A DNA stretch of 49,909 nucleotides, taken from the NCBI GenBank assembly GCA_938023735.1, contig CALJDK010000092.1:1-49909 (forward strand). Reading direction: 5' to 3'. This document shows positions 40,451 through 48,860 of this stretch, in pieces. Every line of letters starts with the position of its first letter. Within the stretch, counting starts at the first letter, position 1. The translations under genes were made by a program, and so were the position numbers. The notes under the pieces are model-generated. The model was not told where the DNA came from, did not search any database, and saw only the letters and a list, made by a program, of their open reading frames with translations. This DNA is from an uncultured Acidimicrobiales bacterium (lineage in GTDB: Bacteria > Actinomycetota > Acidimicrobiia > Acidimicrobiales > SHLQ01).

Positions 40451-42016
40451 ATTGTCGTCGCTGATGATGCCGTTCTGGCGGTCGAATACCACGATCATCG
40501 TGTGGTTCACCGAGCAGTAGCCGCCAAATTCATCGGCCAGTCCGGTTACCAGGTAGAAGCCGAGGATGCCGTCGGTTTCGAACATTGCGGTCCAGGCTTC
40601 GGCACCGTTTGCATGGTTCTGATCAAACCATGCGGCGTTGCCCGAGCCACCGCCGAGGCCGGCCCGCAGGATCGACATGTCCTGTGCGGTTGGCTGATCG
40701 GGCACAGCGTTGGCGCACCCGGCCTCCCAGTAGAAGAGGAAGGCGTCAGGGTCGATGTCGTGGAGCATGGCATCGGCCATCACCTCGGCGTAATCGCACG
40801 CCGCACCGTAGGTGTTGTCAAAGTAGAGCTGGGCTTTGGCGAAGGCGCCACCAGAAGGGTGCAACTCAAGCGTGCCCTCATACACGTGGGCAAGTTCGTG
40901 GATGATGACGCTCTCGTTGGTGAGCGATGCCTGATCCATCGTGAAGACGGTGGCTTGGCAGCGAGGGAGCGACTGCGTCGAGAACGAGCAGTTCGACTGG
41001 ACGGTTCCTGCAATGCTTCCGGGCAGATTGGCAATTTCGACGTGGCCCGCCGTGGAGATGTGATCCCACGCTTGCAGGAGCCACGGGTGGGTTTGCCCGT
41101 GATCGTCAAGAACGTTGTTGATCGAGTTCAGAAGAATCGTCATCTGCGGATCGGGGTCGACCGGTGGTTCGGGGTCGACCGGTGGTTCGGGGTCGACCGG
41201 TGGTTCGGGGTCGACCGGTGGTTCGGGGTCGACTGGTGGTTCGGGGTCGACTGGTGGTTCGGGGTCGACTGGTGGTTCGGGGTCGACTGGTGGTTCGGGG
41301 TTTACGGGTGGTTCCGGGTCGGGCTGGTTGGGTTCGCACTTCAGAAGCTCTTCGGCCAGGCAGGTGTCGGCCCCGCGCCCGCCGTTCGCGCGATCGGTTC
41401 CTTCGCCGCCATCGAGGAAGTCCAGTCCGTTCTTGCCGCGCAACACATCGTTGCCGGAGCCGCCAAACACGTTGTCGTTACCGCCCTGGCCATTGACCAC
41501 GTCGTTGCCGCTTTCACCGTTGGCGGTGTCGGTACCTGGCCCGGCCCGAAGGTCGTCGTCGCCGGCACCACCGAGGAGCTGATCGTCGCCGGGTTGGCCC
41601 TTCAGGAGATCGTCGTCGTCGCCGCCGTTGAGAAGGTCGTTACCGCTTCCGCCTCGAAGTCGATCACGCCCCGGGCCACCCAAGATGGTGTCGTCGCCCT
41701 TTCCGCCAGCGACCCGGTCGTTGCCAGCGCCAGCGATGATGATGTCGTCGCCACCAAGTCCGCTGATGCTGTTGTTGCCGTTTCCTGCGCAGATGAAGTC
41801 GTTGCCCTGAGTGCCTTTGATCTTTGCGGCATTGGATTCGATGACGTTGTACCCGGTCGGGGCGTTGCCACAGATCGTTGACGCCGCAGCGGGAGCCGCA
41901 TCGATGCCGATTCCCGCCACGGAAACGCTGGCCGTCAGCGCCAACGCCGAGAAGGTAGAGGTCCATTTTCTCCGTCGTCGCGGAACCGTCTGATTCGAAT
42001 GACCCAGTGCGCTCAT
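40427..42016 (-). CDS. secreted RTX protein with gluzincin-like metallopeptidase domain
   Basis: ATG 42016 is preferred; it begins a basic N terminus and signal peptide (RRRRKWTSTFSALALTASVSVAGIGIDAAPAAAS). The 529-residue product then has about 180 residues of RTX calcium-binding repeats (GNDxIxGGxGDD type) ending DTCLAEELLKCE, a PEPPVD repeat linker, and a C-terminal domain. That domain has HELAH (His373, Glu374, His377) and a later Glu411-x3-Asp415, the layout of gluzincin zinc peptidases. Several Cys pairs support an extracellular fold. Substrate unknown. It is a candidate secreted protease or adhesin. Confidence 0.82.
   Translation of the reverse strand: MSALGHSNQTVPRRRRKWTSTFSALALTASVSVAGIGIDAAPAAASTICGNAPTGYNVIESNAAKIKGTQGNDFICAGNGNNSISGLGGDDIIIAGAGNDRVAGGKGDDTILGGPGRDRLRGGSGNDLLNGGDDDDLLKGQPGDDQLLGGAGDDDLRAGPGTDTANGESGNDVVNGQGGNDNVFGGSGNDVLRGKNGLDFLDGGEGTDRANGGRGADTCLAEELLKCEPNQPDPEPPVNPEPPVDPEPPVDPEPPVDPEPPVDPEPPVDPEPPVDPEPPVDPEPPVDPDPQMTILLNSINNVLDDHGQTHPWLLQAWDHISTAGHVEIANLPGSIAGTVQSNCSFSTQSLPRCQATVFTMDQASLTNESVIIHELAHVYEGTLELHPSGGAFAKAQLYFDNTYGAACDYAEVMADAMLHDIDPDAFLFYWEAGCANAVPDQPTAQDMSILRAGLGGGSGNAAWFDQNHANGAEAWTAMFETDGILGFYLVTGLADEFGGYCSVNHTMIVVFDRQNGIISDDNPFADGGC
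41151..41306. repeat. 18-nt in-frame tandem repeat coding PEPPVD
   Basis: About nine units encode PEPPVD or PEPPVN in the RTX protein linker. By synonymous base, four consecutive copies read GTCGACCGG and the next four GTCGACTGG, which suggests block duplication or local gene conversion. Confidence 0.9.
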
Positions 42017-42176
42017 GAACGAGTCTTCGGCATGGTCGGCGCAAAACTTGAAAACTGCACGTGGAAACCTCGTTGAGCGCCCGCAACGATGGTGCGTGGA
42101 AACCTTAGGACAAGCCGTGCCTATCGGTACCGCGTGCCAACTGGTACCTGCTACGCACCCCGGGTACGTTGCGAAC

Positions 42177-42695
42177 ATGAGCGATACCGAACAGCCCTCC
42201 TCAGATCACGACTCATCAAGCCAGAAGGTCGAACAGGTCTGGGAGACTCCGCCAGCCGACGAGATTGTGCAGCTCACCAAAGCGCACGTCGAGGCCATGG
42301 AGACGATGGCTGACGACATCGTGTGGGTGCAGGCGGGGATGCACCACATTTTGCTGCACACCATTGGTCGCAAATCGGGCAAGGTTCACAAGGTTGCGCT
42401 TCCAACCTGGAACGATCCCGACGGTCACCGCATCGTGGTCGGATCGTTCGCCGGGGCAAAGAACCACCCGTCGTGGTTCCTCAACTTGCGCGATCGCACA
42501 GAGCCCAACCTTCGTATTCGGGTGCAGACGGGCGAGTTCTACTCCAACGCCCAAATTCTCGAGGGCGAAGAACGGCAACGAACGTGGGATGGACTCGTCG
42601 CCGATAGAGCCTGGTACAACAACTACCAAGCCAAAACCGACCGCGAGATTCCCCTGATCCGGTTTCCCGAGACCGAATGGATCTCGAAGAACTAA
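42177..42695 (+). CDS. deazaflavin (F420)-type nitroreductase family protein
   Basis: ATG 42177 starts a 172-residue protein of the Ddn/DUF385 split-barrel family, whose members use F420H2 to reduce nitro or enone compounds. Marks are HHILLHTIGRKSGKVHKVALPTW and GHRIVVGSFAGAKNHPSWFLNLRDRTEPNLRIRV, followed by ERQRTWDGLVADRAWYNNYQAKTDREIPLIRFP. The KNHPSWFLNL segment is the conserved cofactor-side stretch. It is divergent from the RTX protein, which shares the upstream region. F420 use is typical of actinobacteria and supports the lineage call. Confidence 0.9.
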   Translation: MSDTEQPSSDHDSSSQKVEQVWETPPADEIVQLTKAHVEAMETMADDIVWVQAGMHHILLHTIGRKSGKVHKVALPTWNDPDGHRIVVGSFAGAKNHPSWFLNLRDRTEPNLRIRVQTGEFYSNAQILEGEERQRTWDGLVADRAWYNNYQAKTDREIPLIRFPETEWISKN

Positions 42696-42716
42696 ACGCA
42701 GTCTTCGAGCAGCGGT

Positions 42717-43595
42717 CTAAGAGTTGCAGCCGTCCCAAGTGACATAGGGAAAAACACCGTTGCGGGCGTCGAGTACCACGTCGCCCACCACATCCAGAAC
42801 GATGCGGTAGTCGGCGTCGGCGGCGTCAATTGGTACGTACGTGAGTTGCCCAGCGGCTGCGCTGCCCTCGATACGTTCGCCGTATGCCTCGACGACCTCG
42901 GTCGAAAGTGAACCCGGACCGATGCCTGATCGTGTGGTGTTGCCCGACACCATGTCGATGCGCATGATCTTGCGCGTTGAGTAGTCGCCGGTACCGATCA
43001 CCATGAGGACCGGGCTTTGTAGGTCGCCACCGATACGGGTCTGGGTGCACTCCGAATCGATCGCCGGAGGTTCGATGATCGTTCCTCCAATAGCGGTCTC
43101 GGCTTCGGCCACACTCATGCCCAGGGCGATATCGCCCATGCCGCGAAGGGTCATCGCCTGATCTCCGACAGAAGTGTCGGGTGTGGCGTAGCCGCTGACG
43201 TCGATGGTGGCGGGATCGGTGGGAGCGACGGTTGGGGTCGTTGCGGCGTCGGGGTCGGTGTCGTTGGCCCGATCGGTTTCGTCGACAGCTGGCCCAACAT
43301 CTTGGAAAGGCATTTCGTCGTCCGGGACCGAGCCCGAGTCGTCAGACACCGCGCCCTCAGTAGTGCCTGCGGTGCTGCTGTTGCTAGCAGTGACCGACTC
43401 GTCACCACCGCCAAGGAATTGCAAAAGAATGAAGATCGCTACGAGCGAGACCACGACCGCGACCGACGCCATCACGATGGCTTGTTGTCGGTTTTGCCGT
43501 TCGGCTTCGTCGATTGCTGTAGTGACAGACTCCGACGCAAGCATGTTCGGGAGAGGTCCCCGATTGTGGGAATCTATTTCCCGCTCGTCCATCAT
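42717..43595 (-). CDS. single-pass membrane protein with paralogous envelope domain
   Basis: ATG 43595 is chosen; a TTG at 43604 is also in frame. The 292-residue product has a cytoplasmic N terminus, one helix (AIVMASVAVVVSLVAIFILLQFLG), an acidic Asp/Thr/Pro linker, and a C-terminal domain of about 130 residues (GMGDIALGMSVAEAETAIGG to the final GCNS). The same domain forms the lipoprotein at 45010: both share a GM-x-V start, a TTRSGIG/TTRSGAG-IGS segment, YRIV or FRVI before the end, and a final Gly-Cys. I do not recognise the family. Confidence 0.7.
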   Translation of the reverse strand: MMDEREIDSHNRGPLPNMLASESVTTAIDEAERQNRQQAIVMASVAVVVSLVAIFILLQFLGGGDESVTASNSSTAGTTEGAVSDDSGSVPDDEMPFQDVGPAVDETDRANDTDPDAATTPTVAPTDPATIDVSGYATPDTSVGDQAMTLRGMGDIALGMSVAEAETAIGGTIIEPPAIDSECTQTRIGGDLQSPVLMVIGTGDYSTRKIMRIDMVSGNTTRSGIGPGSLSTEVVEAYGERIEGSAAAGQLTYVPIDAADADYRIVLDVVGDVVLDARNGVFPYVTWDGCNS

Positions 43596-43681
43596 GACTA
43601 GCAAGATATGCCGAAAATGACCGCTTGTGGTTCAGATCAGGATTTGTCGGCAAATTCTTTCGTAAATCTGGTGCTATTTCG

Positions 43682-44914
43682 CTACGAACCATGCGATTCG
43701 CACGGGTCGATCGCCTTACTTTTGAGCACGCGAACTACCGAATCGTTTGCTGACTCAGCGGTGATTTCGCCCGAGTCGATCGCGGCAACGATTGCGTCGT
43801 GGGTTGCCGCTACGTCGCCCACGGTGCCCACCATTACGATGTCGGCGCCGGCTTGGAGGGCAAGGACGGCAGCTTGGGGAGCTGTCCATGACCGGGTGAT
43901 GGCTCCCATGTTGAGCGCGTCGGTCATGACGAGTCCGTCGAAGCCCATTTCGCCGCGGAGCAGCCCGTCGATGGCCTCGGGCGAGAGCGTTGCCGGGCGT
44001 CCGTTGGTGAGGCCGGGAACATCGAGGTGTCCAACCATCAGGGCAACGCCTGGTGTGGCGATGGCATCGCGGAAGGGAAGGAGGTCGGTGGCGCGAATGT
44101 CGTCGATGCCCGGCGTGACGGGAAGAGTCTTGTGCGAGTCGGCGCTGGCCCGACCATGGCCAGGGAAGTGTTTCACCACTGGCGTGACGCCCGAGTCGGC
44201 CAAGCCGCTCGCAAACGCCAACCCGAACTGGCTGACGACGGCAGGATCGTTTGAGTACGCGCGGGTGCCGATGCCCGGGCCGCCTCCCACGTCGAGGACG
44301 GGCGCGAGGTCCATGGTGATTCCGAGCGCTGCCATCGCGACGCCGTGTTCTTCGCCGTACCTGGTTGCGACGGAAGGGTCGCCGGAGTCGGCGACCGAGC
44401 GAGCCGAAGGGAGCGCTCCGAGTAGCGGTACAAGCCGTTGGACGTTGCCGCCCTCTTCGTCGACCGCGATGATCACCGGAAGTTCAGCGCCTGCTTGGAT
44501 TGCGGCGAGTTTGGTGGCCAGGTCGGGGCCCGGCTCGCCGAGAAGTCCGACGGCGCCAAGTTCTCCTGCGGCCGCGAGTTGCGCTGCGGCGTCGAGCGAT
44601 CCGGGTAGTGCCAGCGCCATGATCAACTGACCGGCTTTGGCGTCGGTTGTCCAACCAGCAACGCAGTCGCGGGGAGCAAGGGTGGTGGTTGTGGTCGTTG
44701 TGGTGGTGGTAGTCGTTGTAGTCGTTGTAGTCGTTGTAGTGGTGGTTGTGGTTGTCGTCGGGGCCGGCGATGAGGTGGTTGGCGCAACGGCAGGGCCGGT
44801 CGGCGCTGGCGCGACCGAGGTGTTGTCGCGGCCCTGAGCCACCACGAAGGTGAAGGCAAAGAGCGCAGCAACTGCAGCAAACGTGAAAGCCAGAATTTTC
44901 TGCGAACGATTCAT
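43682..44914 (-). CDS. nagZ: beta-N-acetylhexosaminidase (GH3, NagZ-like), membrane-anchored
   Basis: The 410-residue protein has an N-terminal signal or anchor helix (KILAFTFAAVAALFAFTFVVA), a linker with about 27 consecutive Thr, and a GH3 domain. NagZ signatures are VIIAVDEEGGNVQRL, VVKHFPGHGRASADSH (catalytic-loop His) and the nucleophile Asp in VMTDALNMGAI. The enzyme removes N-acetylglucosamine from peptidoglycan fragments. Proteobacterial NagZ is cytoplasmic, while Gram-positive forms like this are secreted or anchored. It lies between two genes with a shared domain of unknown function. Confidence 0.93.
   Translation of the reverse strand: MNRSQKILAFTFAAVAALFAFTFVVAQGRDNTSVAPAPTGPAVAPTTSSPAPTTTTTTTTTTTTTTTTTTTTTTTTTTLAPRDCVAGWTTDAKAGQLIMALALPGSLDAAAQLAAAGELGAVGLLGEPGPDLATKLAAIQAGAELPVIIAVDEEGGNVQRLVPLLGALPSARSVADSGDPSVATRYGEEHGVAMAALGITMDLAPVLDVGGGPGIGTRAYSNDPAVVSQFGLAFASGLADSGVTPVVKHFPGHGRASADSHKTLPVTPGIDDIRATDLLPFRDAIATPGVALMVGHLDVPGLTNGRPATLSPEAIDGLLRGEMGFDGLVMTDALNMGAITRSWTAPQAAVLALQAGADIVMVGTVGDVAATHDAIVAAIDSGEITAESANDSVVRVLKSKAIDPCESHGS
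44686..44760. repeat. poly-threonine codon tract in the nagZ linker
   Basis: Tandem ACC/ACG/ACT codons (read on the minus strand) encode about 27 consecutive Thr. The codons are mixed, not a perfect microsatellite. Such a linker could be glycosylated by actinobacterial mannosyltransferases. Confidence 0.85.
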
Positions 44915-45009
44915 AAGCGTTGAGATCTGAGCCTACGGAGCACGTCGAGCACGATAGGGGTCAGGCGGCGATTCCCTGTTGATAGGGGTTTCTGTCCTAG
45001 CATCAAAGC

Positions 45010-45693
45010 GTGACTATACGACCGCTCTATGTACTCATTGTGGCGGCGGGCCTCTTCCTAATCGGGTGCTCAAGGAACGACGGGAATGATGTTCTTGTTG
45101 TGCCCGAGTCGACCATCCCGGCCACTGCGGTGACCGTGATCGTCCCTGATCCTCCCGAGCCCGAGCCAACAGCGTCTCGTCAGACGCTGTTCGGCATCGG
45201 CGCTCCGCCGGCCACCGAAGAGTGTCCGGCCGGGCTGCTCGACAACAATTCGTCGGTCAGCACCGTTGGCCTCGACGAGGTCTTGTTTGGCATGACCGTG
45301 AACGCCGCATCTGACGCTGCGGGTGTATGCCTGGTCCCCGAAACCGCAGCCAACGGAACATGCTACTACGTGCGGCCGGTCGGTGGCCCGGACGGCATTG
45401 GATTCATGGTCACCAACGGAACCATCGAACGGGTCGACATTATCGACGGCCCCATCACCACCCGTTCCGGTGCTGGTATCGGCTCAACCGAACAGCAGAT
45501 TCTCGATCTGTTCCCGGGCAAGATCGAAACCACCACTAGCCCCTTCGGCGACGGCAACTGGCTGGCGTTCATCCCAAGCGATGCCGACGACCAACAGTTC
45601 CGGGTGATTTGGGAAACTAACGATGAAGGTGTGGTGACCCAGTATCGGTCGGGTCGACGACCCCAGGTCGAACAGGTCAACGGCTGCGCCTAA
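45010..45693 (+). CDS. lipoprotein with paralogous envelope domain
   Basis: GTG 45010 starts a 227-residue protein with a lipoprotein signal (PLYVLIVAAGLFLIGC; lipobox LIGC, Cys20). After a Pro-rich linker it has a domain of about 150 residues (STVGLDEVLFGMTVNAAS to VEQVNGCA). It aligns with the C-terminal domain of the membrane protein at 42717, with TTRSGAGIGSTEQQIL and a shared Cys near the start. The two copies lie on either side of nagZ. The domain may sense or bind a wall component. It overlaps the DUF4031 gene end by 4 nt (convergent). Confidence 0.8.
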   Translation: MTIRPLYVLIVAAGLFLIGCSRNDGNDVLVVPESTIPATAVTVIVPDPPEPEPTASRQTLFGIGAPPATEECPAGLLDNNSSVSTVGLDEVLFGMTVNAASDAAGVCLVPETAANGTCYYVRPVGGPDGIGFMVTNGTIERVDIIDGPITTRSGAGIGSTEQQILDLFPGKIETTTSPFGDGNWLAFIPSDADDQQFRVIWETNDEGVVTQYRSGRRPQVEQVNGCA

Positions 45694-46280
45694 CGGGGCG
45701 GCATGTCGATCAGCACATCGACCGCCAGTAGCGGGTTGCCGTTGGTGATCCACAGCTCGGCTGTCGAAGCGAGCTCGGCCGCAGCGACGTGGATCTCCAT
45801 GGCGAGGTCGGTGTCGAAGGCAACCGCCAGTTGGTTGGGGCGCTGCAGCACGAACAACTGATGCACTGAGCCACCGTTATTGTCGATGGCGGTCCAAAGC
45901 GCTGTGCAGGTGTTGAGAAGCTCGGTGGGAGTTGGCGTTATGGCCGACAACTCGGCCTCGACCAGTCGATGGATCTCGTCAGTCTCGGCTGCACCGTGCC
46001 GCAGCAGTGGGTTCCAGCTTTCATAGTCAGCCGGCTTACGGAGCCCGGCGTTGCGAAGGCGGCGAACAAGAATCCGGCTGTCCACCTGGGCGGCGCCCGC
46101 AGCCAACGCAGCCGGAAGAAGCCGCGAGGGTAGGTCGTAATGGTCGCCCTGAAACCCAATGCGTCGAATCCCGACACCGTTGGCGAATATGTGCAGTTCG
46201 TCGTAGCTCTCGTCGCTCACCAAGTGCGACCACTTCTCACCCCGGAAGGTCCACAGAGGTTGGTCGACGAGGATAGCCAC
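45690..46280 (-). CDS. DUF4031 domain-containing protein
   Basis: The 196-residue product starts MAILVDQPLWTFRGEKWSHLVSDESYDELHIFANGVGIRRIGFQGDHYDLPSRLLPAALAAGA, which is the DUF4031 layout (a conserved W-S-H-L-V-S-D and D-H-Y-D). The second half is helical and lacks clear motifs. The family is widespread in actinobacteria and has no assigned function. It is divergent from the DNA ligase, with a 25-nt gap. Confidence 0.86.
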   Translation of the reverse strand: MAILVDQPLWTFRGEKWSHLVSDESYDELHIFANGVGIRRIGFQGDHYDLPSRLLPAALAAGAAQVDSRILVRRLRNAGLRKPADYESWNPLLRHGAAETDEIHRLVEAELSAITPTPTELLNTCTALWTAIDNNGGSVHQLFVLQRPNQLAVAFDTDLAMEIHVAAAELASTAELWITNGNPLLAVDVLIDMPPR

Positions 46281-46305
46281 GGCCCACGACGGTACCGTTT
46301 AGGCC

Positions 46306-47304
46306 GTGCCACGTGAACCCGCACCCGCGCCGAAGGGCCGGGCCGATCCGGTCTTCGATGTGATCGTGCCCATGAAGGCTGTTCCCGAGATCATGCCAGC
46401 GGGCGACGGTTGGGCGTTCGAACTGAAGTGGGACGGCATGCGCATCCTCGCCCACACCGATGGTGAGAAGGTGGTGCTTCGTTCTTCGAACGGCATCGAT
46501 GCAACGAAGCGGTTTCCGGAGTTGGCCGACCTGCCAACCGCCGTCGGCAACCGCAGCGCCGTGCTCGATGGAGAGATCGTGGCCTTCGCCGACGGTCTTC
46601 CCAGCTTCTCAGTGCTGCAGAAACGAATGCATCTCACCACCAAGGCCGACATCGAACGCGCCATGGTGCAGGTGCCGGTGAGCTTCGTCATCTTTGATCT
46701 GTTGCACTTCGACGGCACCGACGCAACCGCCGTGCCCTACGAACAACGCCGCGAGCTTCTCGAACGACTGGTTGAGCCTGGTCCTACCTGGCGGGTCACC
46801 GATGTTCATGACGATGGCGAAGCGCTGCTCGAGATGGTGCGCGACAACCAACTCGAAGGGCTGGTGGCCAAGCGGCTCGACTCCACCTACCAGCCCGGAC
46901 GGCGCGCTCCGCAGTGGCGCAAGGTGAAGGTGCGATTGCATCAGGAGTTTGTGGTGGGCGGATGGTCGTTTGGCAAGAAAAGCCGCTCGTCGACCATTGG
47001 CTCGCTCTTCGTGGGCTACTACGAAGACGGCAGGTTTCGCTACGCCGGCCGGGTCGGTTCGGGTCTGAGCCAGGCCGAGATCACCCGGCTGCTTGGTATC
47101 TTCGCACCGCTCGTGCGCGACGACTGCCCGTTTGCCGAACTGCCCGACGAACCCGAAGCGCGCACTGCTACCTGGCTCGACCCTGATGTGGTGGTGGAGG
47201 TGGCGTTTGCCGATTGGAGTTCGGGCACCCGGCTACGTCAACCGAGCTACCTCGGCCAGCGAATCGATACCGACCCGACAACAATCATCCGCGAACACCA
47301 GTAA
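46306..47304 (+). CDS. ATP-dependent DNA ligase, LigD/LigC type
   Basis: GTG 46306 starts a 332-residue protein. The adenylation motif is FELKWDGMR (Lys41). Then come VLDGEIVAFADGLPSFSVLQKRM, VIFDLLHFDG, LEGLVAKRLDSTYQPG and WRKVKVR, followed by an OB-fold C-terminal domain (GSLFVGYYEDGRFRYAGRVGSGLS). It has ligase and OB domains but no polymerase or nuclease part, as in LigC-type enzymes that assist end-joining or excision repair. No Ku gene is in the window. Confidence 0.9.
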   Translation: MPREPAPAPKGRADPVFDVIVPMKAVPEIMPAGDGWAFELKWDGMRILAHTDGEKVVLRSSNGIDATKRFPELADLPTAVGNRSAVLDGEIVAFADGLPSFSVLQKRMHLTTKADIERAMVQVPVSFVIFDLLHFDGTDATAVPYEQRRELLERLVEPGPTWRVTDVHDDGEALLEMVRDNQLEGLVAKRLDSTYQPGRRAPQWRKVKVRLHQEFVVGGWSFGKKSRSSTIGSLFVGYYEDGRFRYAGRVGSGLSQAEITRLLGIFAPLVRDDCPFAELPDEPEARTATWLDPDVVVEVAFADWSSGTRLRQPSYLGQRIDTDPTTIIREHQ

Positions 47305-47313
47305 TCTGGCGGT

Positions 47314-47793
47314 GTGACAACCGGCCCCTCCGACGACAACTTGGGTAACGCAGCGCCCGAGAACCCTGTGTCTTCGGAGAGCCCTGTGTCTCCGGAGAGC
47401 CCTGTGTCTCCGGAAAGCCCTGTTTCTCCAGAGAGTATTGTGTTGTCGCTGCCAGCGTCGGGTCCATACGGTCGCATCGCCCGTATGAGTGGCGCAGCCC
47501 TCGCGTTGCGTCGAGGACTCTCGCTTGCTGCGGTCGAAGACCTTCGGCTCGCCATCGATGAAGCGCTTATCTTGCTGCTGGGCCATGGCGATCAAGATGG
47601 GTCGGTCGACCTCGAATTTCTTCTCGACCCCAACGCCATCAGTATCGAGTTTGTGCCCAACTTCGCCGAAGGGCCGCCCGATCTGTCGAGTGAGGCGGTC
47701 GAGCGGTTCGTCGAACTGGCCAGCCCGCTCCTCACCACCTTCGATATCGACAGCGACTCTGGTGTCGTTCGGCTCCACAAGAGCGGCAGCTAG
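47314..47793 (+). CDS. RsbW/anti-sigma-factor-like ATPase-fold protein
   Basis: GTG 47314 lies 9 nt after the ligase stop, so the genes are probably co-transcribed. The 159-residue product has a repeated SPVSPE linker at the N terminus and then SGAALALRRGLSLAAVEDLRLAIDEALILLLG, which resembles the N-box of RsbW-type anti-sigma kinases (E-D-x-x-x-A-x-D-E-A). The later ATP-binding boxes are weak (DQDGSVDLEFLLDPNAISIEF). It may be a partner-binding protein without kinase activity. Confidence 0.68.
   Translation: MTTGPSDDNLGNAAPENPVSSESPVSPESPVSPESPVSPESIVLSLPASGPYGRIARMSGAALALRRGLSLAAVEDLRLAIDEALILLLGHGDQDGSVDLEFLLDPNAISIEFVPNFAEGPPDLSSEAVERFVELASPLLTTFDIDSDSGVVRLHKSGS
47359..47430 (+). repeat. 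18-nt in-frame tandem repeat coding ESPVSP
   Basis: Four copies of a GAGAGCCCTGTGTCTCCG-like unit (47359, 47377, 47395, 47413) encode repeats of ESPVSP in the N-terminal linker of the RsbW-like protein; copies two and three are identical. Confidence 0.88.
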
Positions 47794-47823
47794 CCGTAGA
47801 TCGTAGGGAGCCCACCCGTTCCC

Positions 47824-48261
47824 TCAGGTACCGGTGCTGCCGAATCCGCCGGTTCCGCGCTCTGAGCTCGGAAGCTCATCGACATCGGTGAATGTGGCCG
47901 TTTCGACCTTCTGAATCACCAGCTGGGCTATGCGTTCGCCGCGCTTCACCTCGAACGGGGTTGACGGGTCAAGGTTGATGAGGATCACCTTCAACTCGCC
48001 CCGGTATCCCGAGTCGATCAACCCGGGGGTGTTCAATACGGTCACTCCATGTTTGGCGGCAAGGCCGCTCCGAGGTTGCACCATCGCCGCGTACCCGTCA
48101 GGCAGGGCAATCGATACGCCGGTGCCAATCAACGAGCGGCCGCCGCCCGGTGCAAGAGTGGCGTCTTCGGAGGCAATGAGGTCGGCGCCCGCATCGCCGG
48201 GCTTCGCATACATGGGAGCAGGAAGGTCGGTTTCGGTTCGGATCATCGGGATAGTCAGCAC
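47824..48261 (-). CDS. dut: dUTP diphosphatase (dUTPase)
   Basis: The 145-residue product has the five dUTPase motifs: [14 protein letters not shown], then [38 protein letters not shown] and the C-terminal [10 protein letters not shown] phosphate-binding arm. The trimeric enzyme hydrolyses dUTP to dUMP and diphosphate, which keeps uracil out of DNA and supplies thymidylate synthesis. It is divergent from the oligoribonuclease gene. Confidence 0.96.
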   Translation of the reverse strand: MLTIPMIRTETDLPAPMYAKPGDAGADLIASEDATLAPGGGRSLIGTGVSIALPDGYAAMVQPRSGLAAKHGVTVLNTPGLIDSGYRGELKVILINLDPSTPFEVKRGERIAQLVIQKVETATFTDVDELPSSERGTGGFGSTGT

Positions 48262-48311
48262 TCTGGCATCGTAGCCACTCGGAATTGTCGCTCGGAGGGT
48301 AAGGTCAGAAG

Positions 48312-48860
48312 ATGCTTGCTTGGATGGACCTCGAGATGACGGGTCTCGACCCCGCGAAGAATGTGATCGTCGAAATCGCGACGCTTATCACCGACGACGA
48401 CCTTGCGTTGGTGGCCGAAGGGCCCGACCTTGTAATCCATCAACCCCCCGAAGTCCTCGAAACCATGGACGATGTCGTTCGCGAGATGCATGCTCGAAGC
48501 GGACTCACCCCGCAAATCGAAGCCTCGACTCTCACGCTCGAAGAAGCCGGTAAGCAAACCCTTGCGTTCCTTCAGGAACACATCCCCGAGGCCCGAACGG
48601 TCCCTCTGTGTGGCAACTCCATCGGTACCGATCGTCGGTTCTTGGCCGTGTACCTGCCCGAGATCGAGGAGTACCTGCACTACCGCTCGATCGATGTGTC
48701 CACCATCAAAGAGCTCGGTCGTCGCTGGAATCCAGAAGGGCTCGCTGGCGCACCCAAGAAGACGGGCGGTCACCGGGCGATGGACGATATTCGAGAATCA
48801 CTCGAAGAACTTCGGTACTATCGGTCGGCGCTGTTCAGTGATCCGACCAGCTCCAGCTAG
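48312..48860 (+). CDS. orn: oligoribonuclease
   Basis: The 182-residue product has the DEDDh exonuclease layout: [11 protein letters not shown] (Asp-x-Glu), [14 protein letters not shown] (Asp), [18 protein letters not shown] and [18 protein letters not shown] (His-x4-Asp). Orn degrades the 2- to 5-nt RNA fragments left by other RNases and finishes pGpG from cyclic-di-GMP breakdown. The start is ATG 48312, within a few residues of the family norm. It overlaps the convergent thioesterase-like gene end by 4 nt. Confidence 0.96.
   Translation: MLAWMDLEMTGLDPAKNVIVEIATLITDDDLALVAEGPDLVIHQPPEVLETMDDVVREMHARSGLTPQIEASTLTLEEAGKQTLAFLQEHIPEARTVPLCGNSIGTDRRFLAVYLPEIEEYLHYRSIDVSTIKELGRRWNPEGLAGAPKKTGGHRAMDDIRESLEELRYYRSALFSDPTSSS

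Noticed and set aside
41115..41582. GSGSTG-rich frame in the same region
   Set aside because: It is a second-frame translation of the PEPPVD repeat array.
40502..41881. A 459-codon + strand frame opposite the RTX protein
   Set aside because: It mirrors the RTX and PEPPVD repeats (GVDRWF repeats) and has no start context or homology.
42060..42105. Direct repeat CGTGGAAACCT (42060 and 42095) as an operator
   Set aside because: Two 11-nt copies 35 nt apart in a short region; it could be chance and there is no symmetry or promoter to anchor it.
44637..44837. Valine-run frame opposite nagZ
   Set aside because: It is the complement of the poly-threonine codon tract.
44953..44988. Repeated GATAGGGG between nagZ and the lipoprotein gene
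   Set aside because: Too short, and no promoter elements at suitable spacing.
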